Assembly (NCBI GenBank): GCA_003134655.1
Contig: PLBY01000077.1
Location: 1 to 64,000 of the forward strand
DNA length: 64,000 bases
Source of the DNA: Acidobacteriaceae bacterium
Lineage (GTDB): Bacteria > Acidobacteriota > Terriglobia > Terriglobales > Acidobacteriaceae
Reading direction: 5' to 3'
Under the pieces are notes generated by a model. The model had not been told where the DNA came from. It worked only from the letters and a program-made list of their open reading frames with translations, and did not search any database. A program made the translations under genes and the position numbers. Below, in pieces: positions 1 through 8,800 of this stretch (position 1 is its first letter; each line of letters starts with the position of its first letter).

Positions 1-333
<333 letters not shown>

Positions 334-642
334 AACCTGATGTCTGCCGACGGGTAGTTGGCAGACTGCCATCGCCGCACATCCGAAGCAACTTGCAAAA
401 GCTGCTCTGGTTTCAACAGCGCGGGATGGCGTCACCGTTCAGCCTCCGCCCTGCTCCGAAGAGCAAGTAGAAGTTCACGGTGATCTATCTTGTGAGATCG
501 TTTCGGACTAATGCCCGAATCCGCTCTCTCACGACTGGCACGTTCAACCGAGTTGTCAAAGATCGAATCGCCTTCCGCCTGAGCGGCGCGCCTTCGTTCT
601 AGACGGACTCACTACTAGAGTGAATCCGGCTGTCCTCGAAAC
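334..642 (-). promoter_or_regulatory. 16S rRNA leader region
   Basis: This is the roughly 310-nt transcribed leader between the predicted start site near 642 and the mature 16S 5' end. On the minus strand it contains a CTTTGACAACT stretch (about 554-564), a type of sequence common in rRNA leaders near the antitermination and processing signals. No coding sequence is visible. The leader's ends are inferred from the promoter below. Confidence 0.55.
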
Positions 643-648
643 CTATTA

Positions 649-677
649 ACCATATCGTTCGCGCGAAACCCTGTCAA
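649..677 (-). promoter_or_regulatory. Predicted sigma-70-type rRNA promoter
   Basis: On the minus strand a perfect -35 hexamer TTGACA (672-677) is followed after exactly 17 bases by TATGGT (649-654), a 4/6 match to TATAAT. It sits about 315 bases upstream of the mature 16S 5' end, the position expected of an rRNA operon promoter. The start of transcription would be near 642. This is a motif match only. Confidence 0.65.
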
Positions 678-1205
678 CCTGCACATCCCACAGCATTTAC
701 ACATGATTTCCACATTGTGAAAGTGCCGAGTCGGACGCGGGGACTGGGGAGACGTTTCAAAGTCTCAAGGTTTCAGAGTTTCAAGGTCTTTGAAGCCTTG
801 GAACCTTATCACTTTGAAACCTTGCCCGCTCTTTAACAGCGCGCAACGGTATGGCCTTCCGCTTTGGATCTACAACGCACCGATTTCTCAGCGCACGCCG
901 AAGCGGAAGGCAGAAAATTGAGAAAAGAACTTGCGTTGGAGGTCCTTGCTTTGAAGGTACCCTTCAGAAACCTACTGGTGTTTCCGAATCAAGTCCCGTG
1001 GCCGGGACGATTGAGAACTCTGCATTCTCTGAAAACTTAGATGCCGGGCGGACACGAGAGATTCAAACAAACTACGACCGGCTGCCACACATCTGCTCTC
1101 GGTGAATTGTTTATACCAGATGAATCCGAAAAATTGCAAGGGGGAATTTGAAAAATGCGTAAGTTTACCAAAATGGTCCCCCGAAACCCGCGAAATATGG
1201 GCGGT
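678..1205. other. Non-coding region between the rRNA promoter and the RAYT island
   Basis: No convincing gene is visible. The stretch 757-830 contains several degenerate copies of a TTTCAAGGT/TTTGAAACCTTG motif in both orientations, which gives it weak internal palindromic structure. The short ORFs here have no recognisable domain, no good ribosome binding site and overlap each other on both strands. Confidence 0.5.
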
Positions 1206-1207
1206 TG

Positions 1208-1221
1208 TGACATCGGTCACC
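1208..1221. repeat. GTGACATCGGTCAC palindrome, copy 1
   Basis: A 14-bp imperfect palindrome, followed by CGC, occurs here and again at 2571-2584. In both places it lies upstream of the left REP and the RAYT gene, so it seems to be part of the duplicated cassette. Confidence 0.6.
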
Positions 1222-1282
1222 GCTTTCAAAACCGGAAGTCGCCGAAGATGATCGAGCGCGACTGCATAAACCGCGTCGGGTC

Positions 1283-1373
1283 AGCCGCGAAGCGGCGCAA
1301 GAATGCAGCCCACGGCGCAAGCCGTGGGTGGCGCGGATAAGGAATAGCGAAGCCCCGGAGGGGCGCAAGAATC
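1283..1373 (-). repeat. REP-type composite palindrome R1 (left flank of RAYT copy 1)
   Basis: Three short palindromes in fixed order: AGCCGCGAAGCGGC, CCCACGGCGCAAGCCGTGGG and GCCCCGGAGGGGC. The orientation is opposite to the copy right of the transposase (1815-1905), so the gene lies between inverted REPs. The GTG start of the transposase follows directly. Confidence 0.85.
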
Positions 1374-1813
1374 GTGTCCCACACCTCAGGAAACATCTTG
1401 CTCCACATGATCTTCTCCACGCACGGCCGGCGCCCGTTGATCAAACCGGATTTCCGCGCTGATCTGTTCGCGTATCTTGGCGGGATCGTGCGTGAGATGG
1501 ACGGAACAGCGCTGATCATCAACGGCACCACGTTCACATGCTGGTGAGGATTCGCCCCGCTCAATCTTCTGCACAGATCGCCCGTGTTGTGAAAGCGAAT
1601 TCATCGCGCTGGGTGCATGAAAAATGGAACACAAAATTCGCGCGGCAAACCGGATACGGGGTCTTCAGCGTGAGCGAATCGAATGTTGCAGCTGTCACGA
1701 AATATATCGCCGATCAGGAGGACCATCATCAGAAGCATTCGTTTCAGGAGGAGTTTGTTGCGTTCCTCAAGAAGAACAACGTTGCGTACGATGAGCGATA
1801 TATTTGGGATTAG
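1374..1813 (+). pseudogene. REP-associated tyrosine transposase (RAYT/Y1_Tnp), frameshifted copy 1
   Basis: This copy is closely related to the intact gene at 2903-3349, and the C-terminal halves are almost identical. Compared with that gene it lacks seven bases (GGCCGAC) just before the codons of the HUH histidines, near 1530. The deletion breaks the frame, and the second frame then runs to the stop at 1811-1813. The first HUH histidine codon is reached only after the shift, so no full transposase can be made. The downstream part still carries the Tyr motif TKYIADQEDHH. The family consists of single-strand-specific HUH nucleases that act on REP hairpins. It is either a decayed duplicate or, less likely, a sequencing error. 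Confidence 0.85.
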
Positions 1814-1814
1814 G

Positions 1815-1905
1815 TTCTTTCGCCCCTCCGGGGCTTGGTTGAGGTTTGTGGCGCTGCCCCCACGGCTTGCGCCGTGGGCTGCATTCTTGCGCCGCTCCGC
1901 GGCTA
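1815..1905 (+). repeat. REP-type composite palindrome R2 (right flank of RAYT copy 1)
   Basis: It contains GCCCCTCCGGGGC (1822-1834), a CCCACGGCTTGCGCCGTGGG hairpin (1858-1878 region) and GCCGCTCCGCGGC (1891-1903). It begins two bases after the transposase stop, so it could also act as the terminator of that gene. Confidence 0.85.
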
Positions 1906-2105
1906 AACCCGGGGACGTTGGTGCGGCTTGGCGGCACGACCGAAGTCGTGCCCTTCCCGGTTTCTTTCCTTCCCGGGTCGTGTTGATGTCGGCGAACTTC
2001 CCGCTTCTCGCAAAGGACGCGAGAAACGGGGCACCCGAGTTTCTCCCAAACGTTGCGGCTTCCGATTTTGTTCCCGCACGGCCGATGTTTGATTCGAAGG
2101 GCGTT

Positions 2106-2194
2106 TCTTCCGCCCCTCCGGGGCTTGGTTGGGATTTGTGGCGCTGCCCCCACGGCTTGCGCCGTGGGCTGCATTCTTGCGCCGCTCCGCGGCT
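2106..2194 (+). repeat. REP-type composite palindrome R3
   Basis: Third copy of the three-hairpin REP, same orientation as R2, with GCCCCTCCGGGGC, CCCACGGCTTGCGCCGTGGG and GCCGCTCCGCGGC in the same order and spacing. It belongs to the second 291-bp module. Confidence 0.85.
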
Positions 2195-2395
2195 GAACCC
2201 GGGGAAGTTGGTGCTGGTTGGCGGCACGACTGAAGTCGTGCCCTTCCCGGTTTCTTTCCTTCCCGGGTCGTGTTGATGTCGGCGTACTTTCCCGCTTCTC
2301 GCAAAGGACGCGAGAAACGGGGCACCCGAGTTTCTCCTGCACGTCACAGGTCCGATCTTGTCCCCGCACGGCCGATATTTGACTTCAAGTGCGTT

Positions 2396-2486
2396 TCTTT
2401 CGCCCCTCCGGGGCTTGTGCGGGGGGTGTGGGTCTGCTTCCCACGGCTTGCGCCGTGGGCTGCATTCTTTCGCTCCTTCGGAGCTG
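2396..2486 (+). repeat. REP-type composite palindrome R4 (diverged)
   Basis: Fourth copy in the same orientation. The first two hairpins are intact, and the third is changed to GCTCCTTCGGAGC with the palindrome preserved by compensating changes. Confidence 0.8.
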
Positions 2487-2570
2487 GGGGCTCGAAGGGC
2501 TGATGCGGCGCGTGTCGGCACAGGCGGGACGATTTTGATTCCCGATTTGGATTTGAATTGCGACATTTGT

Positions 2571-2584
2571 GACATCGGTCACCG
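2571..2584. repeat. GTGACATCGGTCAC palindrome, copy 2
   Basis: Second copy of the 14-bp palindrome seen at 1208-1221. It marks the left side of the second RAYT cassette. Confidence 0.6.
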
Positions 2585-2660
2585 CGCTTTCATTTACTTC
2601 ATCCAGACAATCGGAGGTCGACGGATCAGCGCGCAGAGAACGCAGGTCGACAGTTCGCAG

Positions 2661-2785
2661 CACGGAAAGGTTCCCGGTACGCGCGGGTTCACGGGTTCGC
2701 GGCACGCGCGGGTTCACGGCACGCACGAGTCCCGGCATGCACGACTTCGCGGCGCGCACCAGTCACGGTACGGACGAGTTCGCCG
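2661..2785 (+). repeat. Degenerate tandem array with a 17-bp unit
   Basis: About seven tandem units of 16-17 bp can be aligned, for example 2678-2694 and 2703-2719, which share 16 of 17 bases, then 2720-2735, 2736-2752, 2753-2768 and 2769-2785. There is an 8-bp partial unit at 2695-2702. The consensus is close to CACGCACGAGTTCACGG. The array is present only in the second RAYT cassette. Confidence 0.7.
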
Positions 2786-2810
2786 CGGACGCCTTCATCG
2801 GCAACCATGC

Positions 2811-2902
2811 AGCCGCGGAGCGGCGGAAGAATGCAGCCCACGGCGTAAGCCGTGGGTGGCGGCGATACAAAGATCACCAAGCCCCGGAGGGGCGAAAGAA
2901 TC
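2811..2902 (-). repeat. REP-type composite palindrome R5 (left flank of RAYT copy 2)
   Basis: Inverted copy with AGCCGCGGAGCGGC, CCCACGGCGTAAGCCGTGGG and GCCCCGGAGGGGC. It stops directly before the GTG start of the intact transposase and mirrors R6 on the other side. Confidence 0.88.
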
Positions 2903-3349
2903 GTGTCCCACACATCGGGCAACATCTTGCTTCACATGATCTTCTCGACACACGGACGACGGCCCTTGATCAAATCGGATTTGCGCGCGGATCTGTTTGC
3001 GTATCTCGGCGGGATCATCCGGGAGATGGACGGGACGGCGCTTATCGTCAACGGCACGGCCGACCACGTGCACATGCTGGTGCGGATTCGGCCCGCTCAG
3101 TCTTGTGCGCAGATCGCGCGGGTGGTGAAAGCGAATTCATCGCGCTGGGTGCATGAAAAATGGAACACAAAATTCGCGTGGCAAACCGGATACGGTGTCT
3201 TCAGCGTGAGCGAATCGAATGTCGCGGCGGTCACGAAATATATCGCCGAACAGGAAGAGCATCATCAGAAGCATTCGTTTCAGGAGGAGTTTGTTGCGTT
3301 CCTCAAGAAGAACAACGTTGCGTACGATGAGCGATATATTTGGGATTAG
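2903..3349 (+). CDS. REP-associated tyrosine transposase (IS200/IS605-like Y1 superfamily)
   Basis: A 148-aa HUH single-strand DNA transposase, the usual length of this family. The HUH motif is HVHM near residues 54-57. The catalytic tyrosine is probably Tyr113, in the family motif TKYIAEQEEHH, which is followed by the typical SFQEEF helix. The GTG start at 2903 gives VSHTSGNILLHMIFSTH, the normal family N terminus. A longer reading from 2852 would translate part of the REP and is rejected. The gene sits between REPs in inverted orientation, the arrangement of known RAYT-REP units in which the protein nicks and joins REP hairpins. No passenger gene or second transposase is present. It looks intact. 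Confidence 0.92.
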   Translation: MSHTSGNILLHMIFSTHGRRPLIKSDLRADLFAYLGGIIREMDGTALIVNGTADHVHMLVRIRPAQSCAQIARVVKANSSRWVHEKWNTKFAWQTGYGVFSVSESNVAAVTKYIAEQEEHHQKHSFQEEFVAFLKKNNVAYDERYIWD

Positions 3350-3440
3350 TTTCTTTCGCCCCTCCGGGGCTTGGTTGAGGGTTGGGCGCCGCCCCCACGG
3401 CTTACGCCGTGGGCTGCATTCTTGCGCCGCTCCGCGGCTG
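3350..3440 (+). repeat. REP-type composite palindrome R6 (right flank of RAYT copy 2)
   Basis: It contains GCCCCTCCGGGGC, CCCACGGCTTACGCCGTGGG and GCCGCTCCGCGGC and starts directly at the transposase stop. It pairs with R5 as an inverted flank. Confidence 0.88.
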
Positions 3441-3493
3441 ATGCGGTCTGTCATCCCGCAGCAGTCGCGGGTGAGCCGCTCTTCCACCGCTTA

Positions 3494-3901
3494 TCAGCGT
3501 TTCAGGAGGTGCCAGGCTTCTTTGTATTTCTCGTACTTGGCGGTCTTGCTGTGCGGGGTTAGGAGGATGTCGGGCTGGTGGTTGGTGGCTTTGATGGGGA
3601 GGATGTACCAGGTGTCGGTGGGAATGACGTAGGCGGCGAAGAAGTCGATTTGGTCGGGGCGGTAGGGGACTCCGTTGGAGTCGAGGTGGCATTTGTAGGA
3701 GTTGCCGCGGTGGAAGATGGTGCATTTGACCTGGACGCGGACGAAGAGGCGGCGGTAGAGGAGGGCGAGATCGAAGGGGGCGGAGTCTCCCCAGGGCTTG
3801 GCGACGATGAAGTTGAGTTCGGTGGCACGGGTCATGAAACGCAGCTCCGCCCACTCGCCCCGCGCCTTGGGGTGGCGGATGTACATCCCTGGATTTTTCA
3901 T
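3494..3901 (-). CDS. PD-(D/E)XK endonuclease of the group I intron-associated type
   Basis: A 135-aa protein that matches the small PD-(D/E)XK endonuclease family related to the intron-encoded I-Ssp6803I. Visible motifs are GEWAELRF near residues 16-23 (helix Glu), a DSAPFDLAL strand near residues 39-47 (catalytic Asp) and VRVQVKC near residues 54-60. The last has Gln in place of Glu, so the active site would be PD...QxK as in I-Ssp6803I. It lies alone beside the RAYT island, with no group I intron recognised around it. A strong bidirectional hairpin lies upstream. It could be a degenerate homing nuclease, a restriction-like nuclease or a domesticated repair enzyme. Confidence 0.8.
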   Translation of the reverse strand: MKNPGMYIRHPKARGEWAELRFMTRATELNFIVAKPWGDSAPFDLALLYRRLFVRVQVKCTIFHRGNSYKCHLDSNGVPYRPDQIDFFAAYVIPTDTWYILPIKATNHQPDILLTPHSKTAKYEKYKEAWHLLKR

Positions 3902-3933
3902 TGTTATGAATGCCTGGACTGAAATTGGAGAAT

Positions 3934-3966
3934 AAAAAACGCGGCCTGGTGGGCCGCGTGGTTTTT
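3934..3966. terminator. Bidirectional Rho-independent terminator
   Basis: CGCGGCC and GGCCGCG form a stem around a TGGTG loop (3940-3958). A run of A lies on the left and GTTTTT on the right, so a U-tract follows the hairpin on either strand. Confidence 0.75.
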
Positions 3967-3967
3967 G

Positions 3968-4170
3968 TCTCTATATTTTTATTTTATCAAGTTGGAGGGG
4001 GTAAACTGGACATTTTTTGGACTTTGTATTTGGTTTAGAAAGATTGGGTTGGGGGGAATTGGGGTGGTTTGGGGGCTTGACAGGAATTTTGGGATTTTGC
4101 GGTTTTCGGGCTTTTTGACCGTTTTCCCCTCGTCGAGGGTCTTTTGAAACGGCAGGTGCCGATTAGCGGG
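3968..4170. other. Gene-free, G+T-skewed low-complexity stretch
   Basis: This segment is clearly poorer in G+C than its surroundings and is strand-asymmetric: the plus strand is almost C-free over long runs such as GGTTGGGGGGAATTGGGGTGG around 4049-4070. No ORF with a recognisable product is present. It may be a remnant of acquired DNA. Confidence 0.4.
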
Positions 4171-4262
4171 TAGGGATCCCTTCGGCAAGCTCAGGGCAGG
4201 CTCTTCGACTGCGGAGCGCGATTCAAAAAGCGAATCGCGCTCCTTCGCTCAGGATGACACGT
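4171..4262 (+). repeat. Family D dispersed repeat (GATCCCTTCG...CTCAGGATGACA), copy 1
   Basis: It carries GGAGCGCGATTC, AAAAA and GAATCGCGCTCC as a perfect 12-bp stem, followed by TTCGCTCAGGATGACA. The same central palindrome is present at 5810-5862. Related ends occur near 31253-31345, 36439-36481 and 45620-45684. Confidence 0.8.
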
Positions 4263-4530
4263 CGCAGCGGCGGACAAGAGTGTTCATCTCCACATGTTCA
4301 TCTCCGCGTGTTCGTATCCACATGGTCGTCCCTACATTTGTTGGGAATGTGAGCGGTTTGGATCAGACAGGCGGATTGTTACGCAGTACGGTTGTGTAGT
4401 TTCACTTGGCATGCTCCAAGTTCTCCGGCCGGGACCCTGCACGCGCGAGAATCGACAAGAGAAATCGGAAGCACAATCAAACCCAAGCGGAATTCAGACC
4501 GCCGCAAGGCGGGACTTCTAGGAGGATTCT

Positions 4531-5619
4531 ATGAAGAGAGTATTCCTGCTGATCGTTGTACCGGCACTGCTGGTCGCGATGGGGTTTGCACAGACTCCCG
4601 CGACGAGCGGCAATGCCGACCAGATGAACGTTAAAGGATGCCTGAGCGGCTCGGACGGCAACTACACCGTTGCAGAAGACAACACGGGCAAGATTTTCAA
4701 GATCACTACCAGCGGTACTGATCTCAAGGCGTATGTGGGCCAGGACGTAAACCTCACCGCGCAGAAAGGCACTGCTGAGAACAGCATTGCTGTCAGCGCA
4801 TTGCACATGATCTCTACACACTGCTCGGCGGCAGCGGCTGCACCGGCTGCAGCTGTCAGCGCTCCTGCGGAGACGGTCAGCGCACCTCCTGCGGCAGCAA
4901 CACCCGCCGCGACGGTTAGTACGCCTGCGGAGACAGTCAGCACACCTCCTGCCGCAACTGCTGTAGCGCCGGCTACCGTAGCACCTGCTGCCGTAGCACC
5001 TACTGCTGCGGCACCTACTGCTGCGGCACCTACTGCTGCGGCACCCGATGCGAGTGTGAGCACGCCTCCGGAGACGGTCATCGAACGTCCTGCTCCCGCT
5101 GCCGCTGCGACACCTGCACCCGATGCGACGGTGAGCACGCCTCCGCCAACGATCAGCACAGCTCCTGCCGCCGCTGCACCGGCTGCGACGGTCAGCACGC
5201 CGGTAGAGACTGCGAGCGCACCGGCTGCGGCCGCCGCTGCTCCGCGAACGCGGACGGCAGCACGCCCGCACAAACCGGCAGCAACACCCGCTGCCGCGCC
5301 TGCGCCGGCTGAGCCTGCCAGCACTCCGGTCGCGGAGGCAAATAAACCCACCTCGTTCGGACCGCCTCCGGAGACTGCCAGCACTCCGGCTGCACCGGCT
5401 ACAACGGCCTCTACGAGCAAGTCCGCAGGCAAGTCCGCAGTGATGATAGTTTCGATTATCGTGGTGGTGCTCCTCATCGGCGCAGGGGTCCCGCTTTACA
5501 ACCGGTGGAAGAGACGAAAGGTCGCGGAAGAGGCGAGAGGCCAAAATCTCTCTTTTACGAAAGAAGCGAAATCCGATCCGGGCAAGAGCGACACGAGCGG
5601 AGGACGGAAGGTTGCATAG
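4531..5619 (+). CDS. Secreted, membrane-anchored Ala/Pro/Thr-rich protein
   Basis: A 362-aa protein with a strong ribosome binding site (AGGAGG, 7 bases before ATG). Residues 1-20 form a signal peptide ending in FAQ. Residues 25-95 form a small domain with two cysteines (KGCLSGSDGNY... STHCS), similar to a small beta domain often seen in Acidobacteriota secreted proteins. Residues 96-295 are low-complexity Ala/Pro/Thr, with repeated blocks such as STPAETVSTPP. A hydrophobic segment near residues 304-325 is followed by RWKRRK, consistent with a membrane anchor and a basic cytosolic tail. The function is unknown; a periplasm-spanning stalk is plausible. The long antisense ORFs across it are artefacts of the biased composition. 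Confidence 0.85.
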   Translation: MKRVFLLIVVPALLVAMGFAQTPATSGNADQMNVKGCLSGSDGNYTVAEDNTGKIFKITTSGTDLKAYVGQDVNLTAQKGTAENSIAVSALHMISTHCSAAAAAPAAAVSAPAETVSAPPAAATPAATVSTPAETVSTPPAATAVAPATVAPAAVAPTAAAPTAAAPTAAAPDASVSTPPETVIERPAPAAAATPAPDATVSTPPPTISTAPAAAAPAATVSTPVETASAPAAAAAAPRTRTAARPHKPAATPAAAPAPAEPASTPVAEANKPTSFGPPPETASTPAAPATTASTSKSAGKSAVMIVSIIVVVLLIGAGVPLYNRWKRRKVAEEARGQNLSFTKEAKSDPGKSDTSGGRKVA

Positions 5620-5651
5620 TCTGAGCGCGGAGTAACAGTTCTCAAACTTTG

Positions 5652-5688
5652 GTCGCCGGCAGCAACTGCTGCCGGCGATCTTTTTTTC
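5652..5688 (+). terminator. Rho-independent terminator
   Basis: TCGCCGGCAGC and GCTGCCGGCGA form an 11-bp stem with a short loop, followed by a run of seven T. It lies about 35 bases after the stop of the membrane-anchored Ala/Pro-rich protein. Confidence 0.9.
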
Positions 5689-5795
5689 TGTTCAACGGTA
5701 TTCGCCGGGGCGTGGAAATCGGCCGCAGCCCCCGGCATCTCGCCGACTTGGGGGCGGTGGCCTTCACTTTGAGGCCACGGGTCTCACGTAGGGTG

Positions 5796-5862
5796 TAGGG
5801 ATCCTTCGACTACGGAGCGCGATTCAAAAAGCGAATCGCGCTCCTTCGCTCAGGATGACAAT
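5796..5862 (+). repeat. Family D dispersed repeat, copy 2
   Basis: GATCCTTCGACTACGGAGCG opens the copy and a 12-bp stem identical to that of the copy at 4171-4262 follows, ending CTCAGGATGACA. It lies between two convergent genes. Confidence 0.8.
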
Positions 5863-5869
5863 TTGAGCC

Positions 5870-5891
5870 GGACGGACGAATGCGTCCGTCG
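5870..5891. repeat. GACGGAC-GTCCGTC hairpin
   Basis: GACGGAC, GAATGC and GTCCGTC form a 7-bp stem. A similar hairpin with the same arms occurs at 9691-9710. Both flank the large minus-strand gene between them, so they could help end or insulate its transcript. Confidence 0.55.
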
Positions 5892-5899
5892 GTACGTGT

Positions 5900-8800
5900 T
5901 TACTGGCCCGAGCCGGTTAGGGATGATTCCACCTTAGCGGCTTTTCCGTTCAGGGCCATGGAAAGCTTGCCCTGCACGGATCCTTTCTGGGTGGGAGTGA
6001 AGTTGACCGTGACTGTGCAGCTCAAGCCTGGAGCCAGGGACTTGCCGCAGTTGTTGGTTGCGGTGTAGACCGAGGGCGAGGTGGTGATCTGCTGAATGGT
6101 CAGCGGAGTGTTGCTGGCGTTGGCCAGCGTCACGGGCGCGGTGCCGACGGTTCCCACGGTGACGCTTCCGAAGTTCACCAGAATTGGATAGACGACGGTC
6201 GATGTAACCGTGCCGGTTCCGGTGAGGGAAACGGTTTGCGGAGAGTTTGTGGCATTGTCCGTAATCGTGAGGGTTGCGGTCTCGGTGGTGGGCTGGCTGG
6301 GCTTGAAGAAGACGTGGATCGAGCAGCTCTGGTTCGAGGCCAGCGTCGTCCCGCAGGTGTTGGTTTCGGTGAAGTCGGGATTGTTGGTGGCGATGCTGGA
6401 GATGTTCAGCGGCGCGATTCCGCCGTTGGTGAGAGTCAGAGCCTGGGCCAGTGTGGAGGTGCCGACCTGGTGATATCCGAAAGAAACGCTACTGGTGGAA
6501 AGCGTTGCGCCGGGATTGTTGGGATACCAGAGTTGCGCGGTCTTGCTGGAGAGCGATGCCTGATCGTAGCTGAACTGGTTGGCAACAGTGGGAGTGACCT
6601 GAACCCCGACGGTGGCGGTGGCTCCGTTGTCGTTGTTGGAATAGGAGCCTCCGAAGACAGTGTCCGCATAGTTGAACAGGACGTTGCCGTTGCCCTCGAA
6701 GAATACGGCTTCGAACTTCACGGTGTTGGTGGTCTCGCAACAGATACCGACGTTTCTCCATTCGATGACCAGCTGGCGGTTGGGCGCGGAGCCAATGACC
6801 TCCCAGAAGACGTTGTTGTTATTGCCGGTGCCAAAGGGATAGAGGCCGGTCCAGAACGGTGCCACGAGTGTGGTTGTCAGAGAAACCGGAATCGTCGAAT
6901 TGAATTGGTTTGCGAAATAGCTGAAGGAGACGGTGCCACTCGATCCGACGCTGAGGGTGGTATAGCTGCCGCCGCCATACTGAATCGGGAAGGGAGACGT
7001 AATCACCGCCGCGTAGCCCGTGGACATGTTCAGATTCGTGCCGACAATTCCACGATAGTTGTAAGGCGCGGATTCGACGGCGTAGTTGAAGGGGGTAAAC
7101 ACGGGGAACGGGATCGCGTTCGAAGTACCGCCGCCGGGAGCAGGGGTCGAAACAGAAATCTGGTTTGTGCCGGCTGTGAGCAGATCGGAGGCGGGAATCG
7201 TCAGGTAGATCTGGGTGCTACCGAGGATGCTGATGCAGCAATAGGTCAGGGGATTTCCATTCCACAGAACTTGAGAGCTGTTTACGAAGCCTGTGCCGGT
7301 CATGACGATGAACGTGTCGGCGGCGCCAGCAGGCGCGTTGGTGACAGACAGCGAAGTGATGGTGGGAGCGGGGGCGGTTCCGGTCCCGGTGAAGGAGGCA
7401 GTTGCGAGGTAGCTTGCGCTGTCGGTGTAGACATAGAGGTTGCCATACTCGGTGCCTTGCACGCCGGCAGTGTAGGTAACGGTGAAGGTGCAACTCGCGC
7501 CGACACCCAGACTGGTTGGACAGTTGTTGGTCTGCGGGAAATCTCCATAGGAATAGATCGAGGTGATGCCGAGAACGCCGGTACCGGTGTTCGTGAGCGT
7601 CAAGGTCTGGGAGGCACTGGTCTGGCCAATTAGGGTAGAAGGGAATGTGAGGGATGTGGGTGATAAGACGGGATTTCCAGCGCTGACACTGGAACCGTTG
7701 AGGTAGATAGTCTGCGGAGTACCGGCGTTGCTGGTCACAGTGATCGTGCCGTTCTCCGATCCCGCTATGGTCGGAGTGTAGCTGACGGTCAGGGTGCAGG
7801 AGGCGCCCACACCCAGAGAATTCGGCGCAATCGGGCAATTGTTCGTTTCGACGAAGTCCGTCGGTCCGCTATAGACGATGCTGCTGATCAGCAGGGGAGC
7901 TTGGCCCGTGTTTGAAATGGTTTGAGTCTGCGTGTTGGTCGTTCCGACAACCTGATTGTAGAAATAGTAGCAACAGGAAATTTGCATTTGCGGAGCGAGG
8001 CCGGTCCCCACCAGTTCCACGGTTTGTGGGTTGAGGGTAGCAGTGGTAAACAGGCCGAGAATGCTCTCGATCTGGCCGCCGGCAAGGGGAGCAAAGCTGA
8101 CGGAGATCTGACAACTCGAAGCTGCGGCAAGCGAGGAACCGCAGTTGTTCGTTTGGGAGAAGTTGGGTCCGGCGGCGATCAGACCGAAAGAGACTGCCGT
8201 CTTGCCGTTGTTCGAGACTGTCACAACCTGGGGAGCGCTGGTGGTGCTGACGTCCTGGGGACTGAAGTTCAGGAGGGTGGAAGACACAGTAAAGCGGGGC
8301 TGGGCTGAGTATTCATCAGCGCCAATGTCGATGGTTCCCCCGAGGATGCGGTTATCTCCGTCAAAGTCCGTGTTGGGCTCTTGGGGAGCTGTGTTGATGC
8401 CGGCGCCAATGACGGGCGATTGGGCCTGAATGTGGAGATTGTCAGTCAGGCTGTCGACAAAAACAGGATCGGCGGAAAAGTTGCCACTGGTTCCGGTCTG
8501 ATCGGAGCAAGAGCCGCCGTAAGCTGAACTGTTGACCGAAAAAACGTCGTTATTGGTGAATACGGGAGTCGCAGTATACGTACCGCAGGAAAAGGCGGGT
8601 AATACACCCGTGCCCACGATCAGATTGTTCTGCATAGTCACGTTGGCATCGATCGTATAGGCGGTAACTTCACTTCCATCTCCAACGCAGCAACTGCTAG
8701 AGCTGTTATTGACGATCGTATTGCTAACAAGAGTGAAAGGAGAGTAGAGGACGGCGCCCAAATAATTCAGCTCGATCAGGTTTTGGATGACGGAAGCGTT

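Larger units (their letters stand above)
1815..2395 (+). repeat. 291-bp tandem duplication of a composite repeat module
   Basis: Bases 1815-2105 and 2106-2395 are two diverged copies of the same module, followed by a third partial copy starting at 2396. Each module holds a REP (R2 or R3), a GGCACGAC-GTCGTGCC hairpin (about 1931-1953 and 2221-2243) and a family C hairpin with TTCTCGCAAAGGACGCGAGAA (about 2004 and 2296). No coding gene is credible across it. The long minus-strand ORF through this region is composed only of repeat sequence. Confidence 0.8.

Noticed and set aside
1601..2575. Minus-strand ORF of 324 codons
   Set aside because: It runs through the REP and family C repeats; its internal repeats come from the 291-bp tandem module and there is no credible domain or start.
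1283..3440. Possible CRISPR array
   Set aside because: The repeats are palindromic composites of about 90 bases in both orientations with unequal spacing; no short direct repeats with unique spacers and no cas genes.
4477..5544. Long minus-strand ORFs rich in Arg/Ser/Cys or Ala/Gly
   Set aside because: They mirror the biased codons of the Ala/Pro/Thr-rich gene on the plus strand, which has the ribosome binding site and signal peptide.
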